Shown: piece by piece, positions 7,826-16,397 of the stretch
How positions within the stretch are numbered: position 1 is the stretch's first letter
How the letters are laid out: each line of letters starts with the position of its first letter
From: Clostridiales bacterium FE2011
GTDB lineage: Bacteria; Bacillota; Clostridia; Christensenellales; Aristaeellaceae
Length of the DNA stretch: 64,000 bases
NCBI GenBank assembly: GCA_017569305.1
Contig: CP069418.1
Location: 2,728,001-2,792,000, forward strand
Direction: 5' to 3'
Position numbers and translations under genes: made by a program
The notes under the pieces: generated by a model
The model's input: the letters and a program-made list of their open reading frames with translations, nothing else
What the model was told of the DNA's origin: nothing
Databases searched by the model: none

Positions 7826-8987
7826 TCTTTGCTGCGATATCGGCTTCAAAAGCATTAACCATACAGGCGAACAGCTGTGCGGCGATCATGTGGATATCGC
7901 CGAGCAGGAGGATGGCTCCACGGTGATCGTGCTGGCGGACGGACTGGGCAGCGGCGTGAAGGCCAGCATCCTGTCCACCCTGACCAGCAAGATCATTTCC
8001 ACCATGCTGGCGGCGGGCCTTTCGCTGGAAGAGTGCGTGGAAACCATCGCCGCCACCCTGCCGGTGTGCTCGGTGCGGGGCGTGGCCTATTCCACCTTTA
8101 CCATCCTGCGGATCATCCAGAACCGTATGGCGGAAGTGATCCAGTATGACAATCCCCATGTGATCCTGCTGCGGGACGGCGCCAACTGGGACTATCCCCG
8201 GCAGGAAATGTCCATCGGCGGGAAGCAGATTTACCGCTCGGTGATCCGGCTGCAGGAAAACGACGTGTTCATTGCCATGAGCGACGGCTGTCCCCATGCC
8301 GGCATCGGCGTAGGATACAACTTCGGCTGGAAGCGGGAAGATATCATCTCCTACATGGAGGCCATGAACCTGTGCGGGTATTCCGCAAAGCTGCTGTCCA
8401 CCATGCTGGTGGACGAGTGCGACCGGCTGTACGGCGGGAAGCCCGGCGATGACGCCACGTCCTGTGTGGTGCGGATGCGCAGGCGGGTGCCGATGAATAT
8501 GCTCTTCGGCCCGCCCGGAAACCGGGACGACACGGACCGGATGATGAGCCTGTTCTTTGCCAAGGAAGGAAAGCACATCATCTGCGGCGGAACCACATCC
8601 TCCCTGGCGGCAAAGTGGCTGAACAAGCCGCTGCGGCCTTCCCTGAACTATGAGGGGGACATCCCGCCCATCGCGAAGCTGGAGGGCGTGGACCTGGTGA
8701 CCGAAGGCGTGATCACGGTGAACCGGGTGGTGCAGTATGCCCAGGATTTCATCGGGGACAATACCTGCTACGACGAATGGAGCAATCACAAGGACGGCGC
8801 CTCCCTGATCAGTCAACTGCTGTTTGAGGAAGCGACGGATATCAACTTCTATGTAGGCCGGGCAATCAATCCGGCACATCAGAACCCGGACCTGCCGATC
8901 AATTTCAGCATTAAGATGAACCTGGTCCAGGAATTGAGCGCGGCACTGCAGAAGATGGGCAAACGGATCAAGGTCAGTTATTTTTGA
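7818..8987 (+). CDS. SpoIIE-like PP2C serine/threonine phosphatase
   Basis: A 389-residue protein with an N-terminal PP2C/SpoIIE phosphatase domain (about 1-220): metal-binding VLADGLGSG, then AMSDGCPHAG and KPGDDATSC. The C-terminal 160 residues are conserved-looking but not assigned. It starts inside hydS (8-base overlap), implying coupled translation. SpoIIE-type phosphatases next to sensory hydrogenases are a recurring arrangement, so the hydrogenase-PAS signal may be passed through protein dephosphorylation. No anti-sigma or anti-anti-sigma partner is present in this window. Confidence 0.85.
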   Translation: MNDLCCDIGFKSINHTGEQLCGDHVDIAEQEDGSTVIVLADGLGSGVKASILSTLTSKIISTMLAAGLSLEECVETIAATLPVCSVRGVAYSTFTILRIIQNRMAEVIQYDNPHVILLRDGANWDYPRQEMSIGGKQIYRSVIRLQENDVFIAMSDGCPHAGIGVGYNFGWKREDIISYMEAMNLCGYSAKLLSTMLVDECDRLYGGKPGDDATSCVVRMRRRVPMNMLFGPPGNRDDTDRMMSLFFAKEGKHIICGGTTSSLAAKWLNKPLRPSLNYEGDIPPIAKLEGVDLVTEGVITVNRVVQYAQDFIGDNTCYDEWSNHKDGASLISQLLFEEATDINFYVGRAINPAHQNPDLPINFSIKMNLVQELSAALQKMGKRIKVSYF

Positions 8988-8996
8988 GGTGAGAGC

Positions 8997-10418
8997 ATGC
9001 ATAAGTTTGATACGAAGGTTCAACATCTGAAATACAAAGTGCTGCGGGAAGTGGCGCGCCACGCCTGGAATGATACGCTGATGGAAAACGTGATGGACAT
9101 CCCGAAGGCCATTGTGCCCGGCAAGGTGCCGACTATGCGCTGCTGCGTATACAAGGAGCGGGCGATCCTGGGAGAACGGGTCAAGCTGGCTATGGGCGGT
9201 GGAAACTCGGACAACATCATCCAGGTGATCGACATTGCCTGCGACGACTGCCCCGCGGTGGGATACCAGGTTACGGAATCCTGCCGGGGCTGCCTGGCCC
9301 ACCGCTGCGAGGACGTGTGCAAGCGCGGCGCGATTTCCTTCGACCACAAGCACGAGGCGCACATTGACAAAACCAAGTGCGTGGAATGCGGCATGTGCGC
9401 CAAGGTATGCCCCTACAGCGCCATTGTGAACCGCAAGCGGCCCTGCCAGAATGCCTGCAAGATCAAAGCCATCTCGATCAACGAGGATAACGCGGCGAAG
9501 ATTGACGACGAGAAGTGCATCCAGTGCGGTGCGTGCGTATATCAGTGCCCCTTCGGCGCGATCTCTGACAAGTCCTTTATCATCAATGTAATCGATATGC
9601 TGAAGCGGAGCCGGGACAACAGCAAGTATAAGGTGTACGCGCTGGTGGCGCCCGCCATCGGCAGCCAGATGAACTACGTGAAACTGGGACAGGTGATCAC
9701 CGGCATCAAGAAGCTGGGCTTCTATACGGTGGTGGAAGTGGCCCTGGGCGGTGACATGGTGGCGCAGACGGAATCCAGGGAACTGGTGGAGAAGGGATTC
9801 CTGACCAGCTCCTGCTGCCCGGCGTTTGTGCGCTACGTCAAAACCGCTTTCCCGGCACTGACTCCCTACATCTCCCACAATATGTCCCCGATGGCAACCC
9901 TGGCCAAGTATATCAAGGAACATGAGGAAAACGTGAAGATCGTCTTCATCGGGCCCTGCACGGCCAAGAAGGCGGAGGTGCAGCTGGACAGCGTGAAGCC
10001 CTATGTGGACGCGGCAATCACCTTTGAGGAACTGCAGGCGTTGTTTGACAGCCGGGATATTGACCTGACCACCCTGGAGGAGGCAACGCTGGACAATGCC
10101 TCCTACTTCGGCCGGATTTTTGCCCGGAGCGGCGGACTGTCCGACGCGGTTGCCGAAGCGCTGAAGGAACAGCAGCTGGACGAGTTTGAACTGAAGGCCT
10201 GCACCTGCGACGGTATTGAAGAGTGCAAGGCTGCCCTGATGCGCAAGAGCCGGAATGCCCTGGACGCGAACTTCATCGAAGGCATGGCCTGCATCAGTGG
10301 CTGTATCGGCGGGGCAGGCAACCTGACCCACGGTGAAAAGAACAAGGCGGCGGTGGACCAGTACGGTCATGAAGCGCTGGAAAAGACCATCGCGGACGCG
10401 GTATCCATGCTGAAATAA
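8997..10418 (+). CDS. [FeFe]-hydrogenase, group B type
   Basis: A 473-residue iron hydrogenase. The N-terminal third is cysteine-rich with several [4Fe-4S] motifs (CVECGMCAKVCP, CIQCGACVYQCP). The H-cluster domain has TSCCPAF (C272, C273), FIGPCTAKKAE and GMACISGCIGG. Replacement of the classical PCT(R/K)K and C-terminal motifs by these variants points to group B rather than bifurcating HydA. It has no small C-terminal domain. It begins 9 bases after the phosphatase gene and is followed by a strong terminator, ending the cluster. It probably oxidises ferredoxin or evolves hydrogen in the cytoplasm. Confidence 0.88.
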   Translation: MHKFDTKVQHLKYKVLREVARHAWNDTLMENVMDIPKAIVPGKVPTMRCCVYKERAILGERVKLAMGGGNSDNIIQVIDIACDDCPAVGYQVTESCRGCLAHRCEDVCKRGAISFDHKHEAHIDKTKCVECGMCAKVCPYSAIVNRKRPCQNACKIKAISINEDNAAKIDDEKCIQCGACVYQCPFGAISDKSFIINVIDMLKRSRDNSKYKVYALVAPAIGSQMNYVKLGQVITGIKKLGFYTVVEVALGGDMVAQTESRELVEKGFLTSSCCPAFVRYVKTAFPALTPYISHNMSPMATLAKYIKEHEENVKIVFIGPCTAKKAEVQLDSVKPYVDAAITFEELQALFDSRDIDLTTLEEATLDNASYFGRIFARSGGLSDAVAEALKEQQLDEFELKACTCDGIEECKAALMRKSRNALDANFIEGMACISGCIGGAGNLTHGEKNKAAVDQYGHEALEKTIADAVSMLK

Positions 10419-10435
10419 ACAGTTTCAGAATGCGG

Positions 10436-10465
10436 GAGCCCCTGAGGAATCAGGGGCTCTTTTTC
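10436..10465 (+). terminator. Strong terminator of the hydrogenase cluster
   Basis: GAGCCCCTGA and TCAGGGGCTC pair around GGAA and are followed by five T residues. Confidence 0.92.
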
Positions 10466-10493
10466 TCATTTCTCTTGCTGTTCGAATAAATGA

Positions 10494-10544
10494 TTAGATA
10501 AACATCTAAATAGTATTGCAAATCCGATTAGACTATGATATGAT
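10494..10544 (+). promoter_or_regulatory. Promoter with TTAGAT-AAAC-ATCTAA operator
   Basis: A 16-base palindrome (10494-10509) lies directly upstream of a near-consensus promoter, TTGCAA (10516-10521), 17 bases, TATGAT (10539-10544). ArsR-family repressors bind short dyads of this kind, and an ArsR gene is the second gene of this transcript, so autoregulation is likely. Confidence 0.6.
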
Positions 10545-10638
10545 AAAAATGCGCCAGGGTAATGATGTGTATTTCGAAATGGACTTCAAGCGCCGGCTAC
10601 ATCGATTATACCGGATGCGGATAAATGGAGGTAACAGT

Positions 10639-11010
10639 ATGATTGAACAGAAAGTATCTGAAATGAACAAATGGTTTGATGAAAAGATTGCGGCGTGCGG
10701 ACAGCGCGACCGGGAACTGACTGCGGATGACCGGCAGGATGAAGCAGTTTTTGAAAAAGTGAAGGGCAATATCTATGACAATTACCGTACTATGCTGGGG
10801 GCGGGCGTGCGGATCGGCAGGGGAGATCCCGCCGCGGTGAAGCAGTTCTTTATCGGGTGGACGGAGACCATTCCGGCCAGCTGGAGGACCGCGTATGAAA
10901 AGGCGAAGGAACACGACGACCTGGCCAGGATGCAGACAGAGCAGGTCAAACTGGACGTGGTTCATGAAATCCGTGAACAGTTTGAAAAGGTATGGGAGGG
11001 AGCAGAATGA
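10639..11010 (+). CDS. Small hypothetical protein in ArsR operon
   Basis: A 123-residue soluble, charged, mostly helical protein I do not recognise. The ATG at 10639 has a perfect GGAGGT site; the frame continues upstream but without a ribosome site and through the promoter. It overlaps the following ArsR-type gene by four bases (ATGA), so the two are translated together. It has a WFDEKIAAC segment near the start and a lone cysteine; no signal peptide or membrane segment. It may be the effector controlled by the regulator. Confidence 0.65.
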   Translation: MIEQKVSEMNKWFDEKIAACGQRDRELTADDRQDEAVFEKVKGNIYDNYRTMLGAGVRIGRGDPAAVKQFFIGWTETIPASWRTAYEKAKEHDDLARMQTEQVKLDVVHEIREQFEKVWEGAE

Positions 11011-11567
11011 CAGAAACCGAAGCTATCCGGCTTTTCAAATGCCTGTCGGATAAATCCCGGCTACAGATCCTGAAATCGCTGGCGATTGAGGATATGTATG
11101 TGGAACGCCTGGCCGAAAGACTGGGGATTTCCGCACCGACGGTATCCTTCCATCTCAAGAAGCTGGCGGATGCCGGGACTGTAACATCCTACAAAAGCCA
11201 GTACTATATGATGTACTCGCTGAACAAGGCTGTGTTTGAGGTTAGCATCCTGAAGATTATCCAGGAAGAGTCTGACGAGGCCCGGGAGCAGGCGAAGCGG
11301 GACGAAGAATACCGCCAGAAGGTCATCAATGCCTTCTTTGAATACGGGAAGCTGAAAGCCATCCCTGCCCAGCAGAAGAAGGAGCGGATCGTGCTGGAAG
11401 TGATTGCCGACGCCTTCGAGTATGACCGGATCTACCCGGAGCGGGAAGTGAATATCATCATTGCGGATTTTCATGACGATTTCTGCACAATCCGCCGGGA
11501 CCTGATCTCGGAAGGCCTTCTGGACCGGAATTCCCAAGGATACTGGCGGATCAAACCGCAGAAATAA
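11007..11567 (+). CDS. ArsR-family regulator with DUF2087 C-terminal domain
   Basis: A 186-residue protein. Residues 1-80 are an ArsR winged helix-turn-helix (CLSDKSRLQILKSL, then ISAPTVSFHLKKLADAG). The C-terminal half, from about residue 105, matches the DUF2087 type (IYPEREVNIIIADFHDDFCTIRRDLISEGLLDR). No cysteine-rich metal site is present, so it is not a classical metal sensor. It shares the promoter-operator at 10494-10544 with the upstream small gene and overlaps it by four bases. Confidence 0.8.
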   Translation: MTETEAIRLFKCLSDKSRLQILKSLAIEDMYVERLAERLGISAPTVSFHLKKLADAGTVTSYKSQYYMMYSLNKAVFEVSILKIIQEESDEAREQAKRDEEYRQKVINAFFEYGKLKAIPAQQKKERIVLEVIADAFEYDRIYPEREVNIIIADFHDDFCTIRRDLISEGLLDRNSQGYWRIKPQK

Positions 11568-11581
11568 TCCAGTATGTGCAG

Positions 11582-11615
11582 CGCGGCCCCGGTGTTTGTC
11601 ACCGGGGCCGCGTTC
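11582..11615 (+). terminator. GC-rich hairpin terminator
   Basis: Thirteen-base perfect arms (11582-11594 and 11600-11612) surround TTTGT. The following T-rich tail is short (TTCTGT), so efficiency is uncertain. Confidence 0.7.
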
Positions 11616-11701
11616 TGTATCAGATCCGCTGTTTTTTTGCGTGTGCAGATGATATACTAGAGCAGATCTGGAACTCATAACAGAAAAGGAAAGAAGCACC
11701 C

Positions 11702-12817
11702 ATGAAATACATACTGCAGATATTTGCGGGATCATGGCACGCGGAACATGACAAGCCGGAGGACATGATCCGTAAAATTGAAGAGATTTCCGCCCGGATT
11801 CCGGTTGAAAAGGTGATTATCGGCTGGAATACGGATGCGGCAGTTTACAGGACGCTGGGGACGTATCTTCACGAAAAGGGCATCCAGATGGTGCTCTGGC
11901 TTCCGGTCTTTACGGAGATCAGCGACGTGGCGGAGACCGACCAGGCGGTGGACCTTTTCGGGAGACCGATTGAAACTCCCGTCGAGCAGGAAGGGAAGGC
12001 ATTCGTATTTTCCTGCCCGTCGTCCCGGCGGAATATCCAGGCGGTGAAGGACGTCTATGAGCGGTATTTCGCCGAATGCGGCTTTGACGGGGTATTCCTG
12101 GACAGGGTCAGGAGCCAGTCCTTTGTGACCGGTGTATCCGGCGTTTTAAGCTGCGGGTGTGAAAACTGCAGGCAGGTTTTCCGGCAAAAAGGCGTGAATA
12201 CAGATGCTGTCCGGGAACAATATGAGCTGAAAAAGGATTCCTTTTTTGACATGTCGGCTTATCCGGCGGACGGGCAGTTTGTCCTGGAAGATCCGCTGGC
12301 CCAGCGCTTTTTTGAGGCAAAAGAAGAAATCATAGCCGAGTCAGTCTGGGATCTCAGCCGGTTTTTCAAGGAGAAAGGCCTGATTGTCGGGCTGGATCTG
12401 TTTGCTCCGGTTGTCAGCCGGTTTGTGGGCCAGAACTACGGGATGATCACGAAGTACGCTGACTTCATCAAGCCGATGCTTTACCGGAGGACAGACGCTC
12501 CCGCGGGAATCGGATATGAATACGCGCTGTTTGAACAGCATGCCCCCAAGGCCCGAGGCCGCGTCAGCCTTCCGGAAGGCATCACCCTGCTGGAAACCCA
12601 GCTGGATGCGGTGGGGAAGGTTGCATGCGGGAAATATCCGGGGATTGAGATCAATTATGATAAGGAAATTATCAGGACGGATCCGGACTATATAGCGGAA
12701 TCCCTGGCTGCGGTCAGGCGTCACGGATTTGAAGGCGCCGCGTTATGCTGGAATATCATGGAAGCGCCGGAAGCGCATATTGAGGCGGCTGTCAGACAGG
12801 AAAATGAACAGCGGTAA
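11702..12817 (+). CDS. Putative TIM-barrel glycoside-hydrolase-like protein
   Basis: A 371-residue cytoplasmic protein. Alternating strands such as KVIIGWNTDAAVY, IQMVLWLPVF, GFDGVFLDRV and GLIVGLDLFAPV give the look of a TIM barrel of the putative glycoside hydrolase families with catalytic acids at strand ends. A CGCENC pair near residue 155 is reminiscent of barrel proteins with a small zinc site. There is no signal peptide. It stands alone between a terminator and the P-type ATPase gene. The substrate is unknown and enzyme activity itself is an inference. Confidence 0.55.
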   Translation: MKYILQIFAGSWHAEHDKPEDMIRKIEEISARIPVEKVIIGWNTDAAVYRTLGTYLHEKGIQMVLWLPVFTEISDVAETDQAVDLFGRPIETPVEQEGKAFVFSCPSSRRNIQAVKDVYERYFAECGFDGVFLDRVRSQSFVTGVSGVLSCGCENCRQVFRQKGVNTDAVREQYELKKDSFFDMSAYPADGQFVLEDPLAQRFFEAKEEIIAESVWDLSRFFKEKGLIVGLDLFAPVVSRFVGQNYGMITKYADFIKPMLYRRTDAPAGIGYEYALFEQHAPKARGRVSLPEGITLLETQLDAVGKVACGKYPGIEINYDKEIIRTDPDYIAESLAAVRRHGFEGAALCWNIMEAPEAHIEAAVRQENEQR

Positions 12818-12919
12818 TGCAGCCGGCGCTTGAATTGTGCGGCCGGTCCGGTATACAATGGCAAAAACAGGATATTCATTCGTAGGTGATACTGCATCAA
12901 GCAGAGGAGGGCAAAACGA

Positions 12920-15556
12920 TTGAAACCGTATCTTGAGGAAAAAGAGGCTGTACTGGCAGAGGCGGGTTCCTCCATGGAAGGCCTGAGCGACGAAGAGGCT
13001 GCGGTACGGCTTGTCCGGGATGGACACAACAAGCTGAAGGAAGGCGAAAAGGAAAGCCTGATCAGGAAGTTCCTCGGGGAACTGAAGGATCCCATGACCA
13101 TCGTCCTGATTATCGCTGCGGTGGTAAGCGCCATCACGGCATTGTATGCCGGTGAGAGCCTGACCGATACCATCATCATCCTGGCGGTGGTGCTGATCAA
13201 CGCCTGCCTGGGCGTTTACCAGGAGAGCAAGGCGGAGGCCGCAATTGAGGCGCTGCAGCAAGTGGCGGCAGCCACCGCGAAGGTAATCCGCGGCGGCCAC
13301 CTGAAAACCATCCACGCGGACGAAGTGGTCCGGGGCGATATGCTGATCCTGGAGGCCGGGGATGCTGTGCCCGCGGACGCCCGGATTGTGGAATGCGCGT
13401 CCATGAAGACGCAGGAAGCGGCCCTGACCGGTGAATCCACGGATGTGGAGAAGCAGAGCGAAGCGCTGGCAGCCGCCGAGAACGGGGAAGTCTCCCTGGG
13501 CGACCGGAAGAACATGGTGTACATGGGCTCCATCGTCACTTATGGACGGGGACACGCCGTTGTGACCGGCACAGGCATGGATACGGAAATGGGCGCCATT
13601 GCGGATGCCCTGACCAACGCGAAGGACGAGGAGACACCCCTGCAGATCAAGCTGAAGGAGCTGTCCCGGAAACTGTCCGCGATGATCCTGGTGATCTGCG
13701 CCTTTGTGTTTATCGTCAACCTGGTGCGGAACGGCGGAAAGGCCGTCCTGGACACCTTCATGATCGCGGTTTCCCTGGCCGTGGCGGCCATTCCGGAAGG
13801 CCTGAGCGCGGTGGTAACGGTGCTGCTCTCCATCGGCGTGACCAAGATGAGCAAGAACCATGCCATTATCCGGAAGCTGACGGCTGTGGAGACCCTGGGC
13901 TGCACCCAGATTATCTGCTCGGATAAAACCGGTACCCTGACCCAGAACAAAATGACCGTGGTCCGGAAAGTGACTGACGATGAGAAACTGCTGATGTCCG
14001 CCATGGCCCTGTGTTCCGACGCGGAGCTGGAGGAAGGGGAGGCTGTGGGCGAAGCGACCGAATGCGCGCTGGTCAACGACGCCAACCGGAACGGCATGCC
14101 CAAGGAAGAGCTGGCGGCAGACCTGCCGCGGGTGGATGAAGCCCCCTTTGATTCTCTGCGCAAAATGATGACCACCCTGCACCGGATGGGTGCCGGGCAT
14201 GGATTTATTCAATTTACCAAGGGCGCCCCGGATGAGGTGCTGCGCCGCTGTACGAAGATCTGGCAGGGCGGCCAGGCGGTTCCGATCACCAAAGAACAGC
14301 GGGAGCAAATTCTTGCTGAAAACAAAGGAATGGCGGACCAGGCCCTGCGGGTGCTGGGCGCTGCCCAGCGGATTTATGACGAGCGTCCTGCTTCCAACGC
14401 CGCTGAGGATCTGGAGCAGGATCTGACCTGGATCGGCATGTGCGGCATGATCGATCCCATCCGGCCCGAAGTGAAGGACGCCATACAAAAGTGCCGCAGC
14501 GCCGGCATCCGGCCCATCATGATCACCGGCGACCACAAGGATACAGCTACGGCTATTGCACGGGAACTGGGCATCCTGCAGCCCGGCCAGATGGCGATCA
14601 CCGGCGCGGAACTGGACGCGATCCCGGACGAAGTGTTTGCGCATGACGTAAGGCGCTATTCCGTCTATGCCAGGGTGCAGCCGGAGAATAAGGTGCGCAT
14701 CGTGAACGCCTGGAAGGCGCTGGGCATGGTGACAGCCATGACCGGAGACGGTGTCAATGACGCCCCCTCCATCAAGAGCGCGGATATCGGCGTGGGCATG
14801 GGCATTACCGGTACCGACGTGACCAAGTCCGTGGCGGATATGATCCTGACGGATGACAACTTTGCCACCATCGTTTCCGCGGTCGGTGAAGGCCGCCGGA
14901 TCTATGACAACATCCGCAAGGCCATCCAGTTCCTGCTGTCCGCCAACCTGGCGGAGGTGCTGGCGGTGTTTTCCGCCACGCTGATGGGCTTTACCATTCT
15001 CAAACCGGTCCACATCCTGTGGATCAACCTGATCACAGATACGCTGCCGGCAATCGCGCTGGGCATGGAGGATGCGGAAAAAGACGTAATGCAGCGTCCG
15101 CCGCGGCACCGGAAGGAAAGCATCTTCGCAGACGGGCTGGGCTTCGGTATCGCCTTCCAGGGACTGATTATCGCCGCCGTGACAGTGTTCAGCTACTTTA
15201 TCGGACACCGGATGGAAAGCGGAGCCTGGGGGATTGCGGAATCCCCGGCCGGCATGACCATGGCTTTCCTGACGCTGAGCATGGTCGAAATTTTCCATTC
15301 CTTCAATATGCGGTCCAGGCATGCTTCCTTGTTCAGCCTGAAGAAGCAGAACATGTGGCTGTGGGGAACGCTGGCCTTCTCGCTGCTGATTACAGCCGCG
15401 GTCATCTTTGTGCCGTTCCTGAACAAGGCTTTCTCCTTTACGCCGATCACGCTTGCTGAATACCTGACAGCGATGGCGCTGGCCCTGGTCGTGATCCCGA
15501 TTGTGGAGATTGAAAAGGCGATCCGGCGCTGGACGATGCGGAAAAACCGCAAATAA
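12920..15556 (+). CDS. P-type calcium-transporting ATPase
   Basis: An 878-residue P2-type ATPase of the SERCA/PMCA-like bacterial group. It has a cation-ATPase N-terminal domain (1-70), actuator motif TGES at T170, PEGL in the fourth membrane helix, the phosphorylated D335 in DKTGTLT, and the hinge motif TGDGVNDAPS; three to four helices follow. It uses ATP to export Ca2+ (possibly Mn2+). Translation starts at TTG 12920 behind GGAGGG; no ATG fits. It is monocistronic, with the attenuator of the next operon starting right after its stop. Confidence 0.9.
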   Translation: MKPYLEEKEAVLAEAGSSMEGLSDEEAAVRLVRDGHNKLKEGEKESLIRKFLGELKDPMTIVLIIAAVVSAITALYAGESLTDTIIILAVVLINACLGVYQESKAEAAIEALQQVAAATAKVIRGGHLKTIHADEVVRGDMLILEAGDAVPADARIVECASMKTQEAALTGESTDVEKQSEALAAAENGEVSLGDRKNMVYMGSIVTYGRGHAVVTGTGMDTEMGAIADALTNAKDEETPLQIKLKELSRKLSAMILVICAFVFIVNLVRNGGKAVLDTFMIAVSLAVAAIPEGLSAVVTVLLSIGVTKMSKNHAIIRKLTAVETLGCTQIICSDKTGTLTQNKMTVVRKVTDDEKLLMSAMALCSDAELEEGEAVGEATECALVNDANRNGMPKEELAADLPRVDEAPFDSLRKMMTTLHRMGAGHGFIQFTKGAPDEVLRRCTKIWQGGQAVPITKEQREQILAENKGMADQALRVLGAAQRIYDERPASNAAEDLEQDLTWIGMCGMIDPIRPEVKDAIQKCRSAGIRPIMITGDHKDTATAIARELGILQPGQMAITGAELDAIPDEVFAHDVRRYSVYARVQPENKVRIVNAWKALGMVTAMTGDGVNDAPSIKSADIGVGMGITGTDVTKSVADMILTDDNFATIVSAVGEGRRIYDNIRKAIQFLLSANLAEVLAVFSATLMGFTILKPVHILWINLITDTLPAIALGMEDAEKDVMQRPPRHRKESIFADGLGFGIAFQGLIIAAVTVFSYFIGHRMESGAWGIAESPAGMTMAFLTLSMVEIFHSFNMRSRHASLFSLKKQNMWLWGTLAFSLLITAAVIFVPFLNKAFSFTPITLAEYLTAMALALVVIPIVEIEKAIRRWTMRKNRK

Positions 15557-15573
15557 AACCCTGAATTTTGTTC

Positions 15574-15603
15574 TTGACACGGGCGTTTGTTCCGTAGTAT
15601 AGT
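15574..15603 (+). promoter_or_regulatory. Promoter of the leader RNA
   Basis: Consensus TTGACA and TATAGT stand 18 bases apart, so transcription should begin near 15610, ahead of the leader ORF and attenuator. Confidence 0.75.
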
Positions 15604-15637
15604 CATCCCAATATTTTTCGGAAAGGAGCGCTTCTCT

Positions 15638-15745
15638 GTGAAACGGTACGTGTGTGAACTGAATAATTATGCTGTCGTCGCGAACGTTGAATGGCTGGTC
15701 CGCGTTCATTTTACGTACCCTCAAGCACACATCAGAGAAGCGTAG
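15638..15745 (+). CDS. Leader peptide candidate, 35 codons
   Basis: A GTG-started frame behind AAAGGAG encodes 35 residues beginning MKRYVCELNN and ending AHIREA, terminated by TAG at 15743. It lies wholly within the attenuator. A ribosome reaching the stop would cover 15730-15742 and block the antiterminator, whereas one held early would cover the 5' strand of P1 and free the antiterminator. No homologue is recalled. It could alternatively be a chance frame within a riboswitch. Confidence 0.5.
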   Translation: MKRYVCELNNYAVVANVEWLVRVHFTYPQAHIREA

Positions 15746-15772
15746 CCCCGGCAGATCCGGACAAGGTTTATC

Positions 15773-15805
15773 AAGCCGCTTATCTCTGATGATAAGCGGC
15801 TTTTT
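15773..15805 (+). terminator. Conditional terminator of the leader
   Basis: AAGCCGCTTATC pairs with GATAAGCGGCTT around TCTGAT, and a T run follows. Its 5' arm is shared with the antiterminator helix. It lies 30 bases before the first structural gene. Confidence 0.88.
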
Positions 15806-15834
15806 AGTTTACATACCGGAAGGAGAATGAGGCC

Positions 15835-16383
15835 ATGATTTTCACGGAAAAAACCATCACACTGAAGGACGGACGAAACTGTATCCTGAAGCCGCCTGTT
15901 CCGGAAAAAGCGGAGGAAATGATCAGCTACCTGAAGCAGATCGCCGGCGAAACCCAGTTTATGTCGCGCTATCCGGATGAGATCAGGAAAGAAGCGGAAG
16001 ACGAACGGGCATTTCTCAACAGGACGCTGGAGGATCCGAAAGCTGTGATGATCGTGGCTGAAGCAGACGGGAAGGTAGTCGGGAGCTGCTCCGTATTCAG
16101 TAACCAGGAGAAACGGAAGATCCGCCACCGGTGTTCCATGGGGATCGGCCTGCTGGAGGAATACTGCGAACAGGGCCTGGGCACGGCCATGCTCAATATG
16201 CTGATCGAGATGGCTAAGCAGATGGGCTACGAGCTGATGGAACTGATCGTGGTGGCGGACAATACCCGGGCGCAGGGTCTGTACCGCAAATGCGGATTTA
16301 TCGAAAGCGGCCGGTATTATCACGGGATGAAGTTTGACGACGGAAGCTATCACGACGAGATCCTGATGTATAAAGAACTGTGA
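15835..16383 (+). CDS. GNAT family N-acetyltransferase
   Basis: A 182-residue GNAT acetyltransferase, first structural gene behind the attenuator. The acetyl-CoA-binding region shows the pattern of motif A (GLLEEYCEQGLGTAMLNMLIEMAKQMGY, about 110-140), followed by VADNTRAQGLYRKCGF. The ATG at 15835 follows AAGGAG. Its last codons abut the next gene's ribosome site. The substrate is unknown: aminoglycosides, other amines or protein N-termini are all possible. Confidence 0.85.
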   Translation: MIFTEKTITLKDGRNCILKPPVPEKAEEMISYLKQIAGETQFMSRYPDEIRKEAEDERAFLNRTLEDPKAVMIVAEADGKVVGSCSVFSNQEKRKIRHRCSMGIGLLEEYCEQGLGTAMLNMLIEMAKQMGYELMELIVVADNTRAQGLYRKCGFIESGRYYHGMKFDDGSYHDEILMYKEL

Positions 16384-16397
16384 AGGAGGATGGAAAA

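Larger units (their letters stand above)
15610..15805 (+). ncRNA. Leader RNA with alternative P1, antiterminator and terminator helices
   Basis: Three mutually exclusive helices can be read. P1 joins CGCTTCTCTG (15629-15638) with CAGAGAAGCG (15733-15742), with an inner helix GGTACGT/ACGTACC and TGAAC/GTTCA. The same 3' strand, extended to CATCAGAGAAGCG (15730-15742), also pairs with 15777-15791 (two-base bulge), which removes the 5' arm of the terminator at 15773-15802. This is the layout of a riboswitch or a translation-coupled attenuator. The leader ORF begins in the P1 5' strand and stops directly after the P1 3' strand. No known riboswitch class was recognised. Confidence 0.7.

Noticed and set aside
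15610..15805. Known riboswitch or T-box in front of the acetyltransferase operon
   Set aside because: No AGGGTGGAACCGCG element and no motif I recognise from common riboswitch classes; left as an unassigned attenuator.
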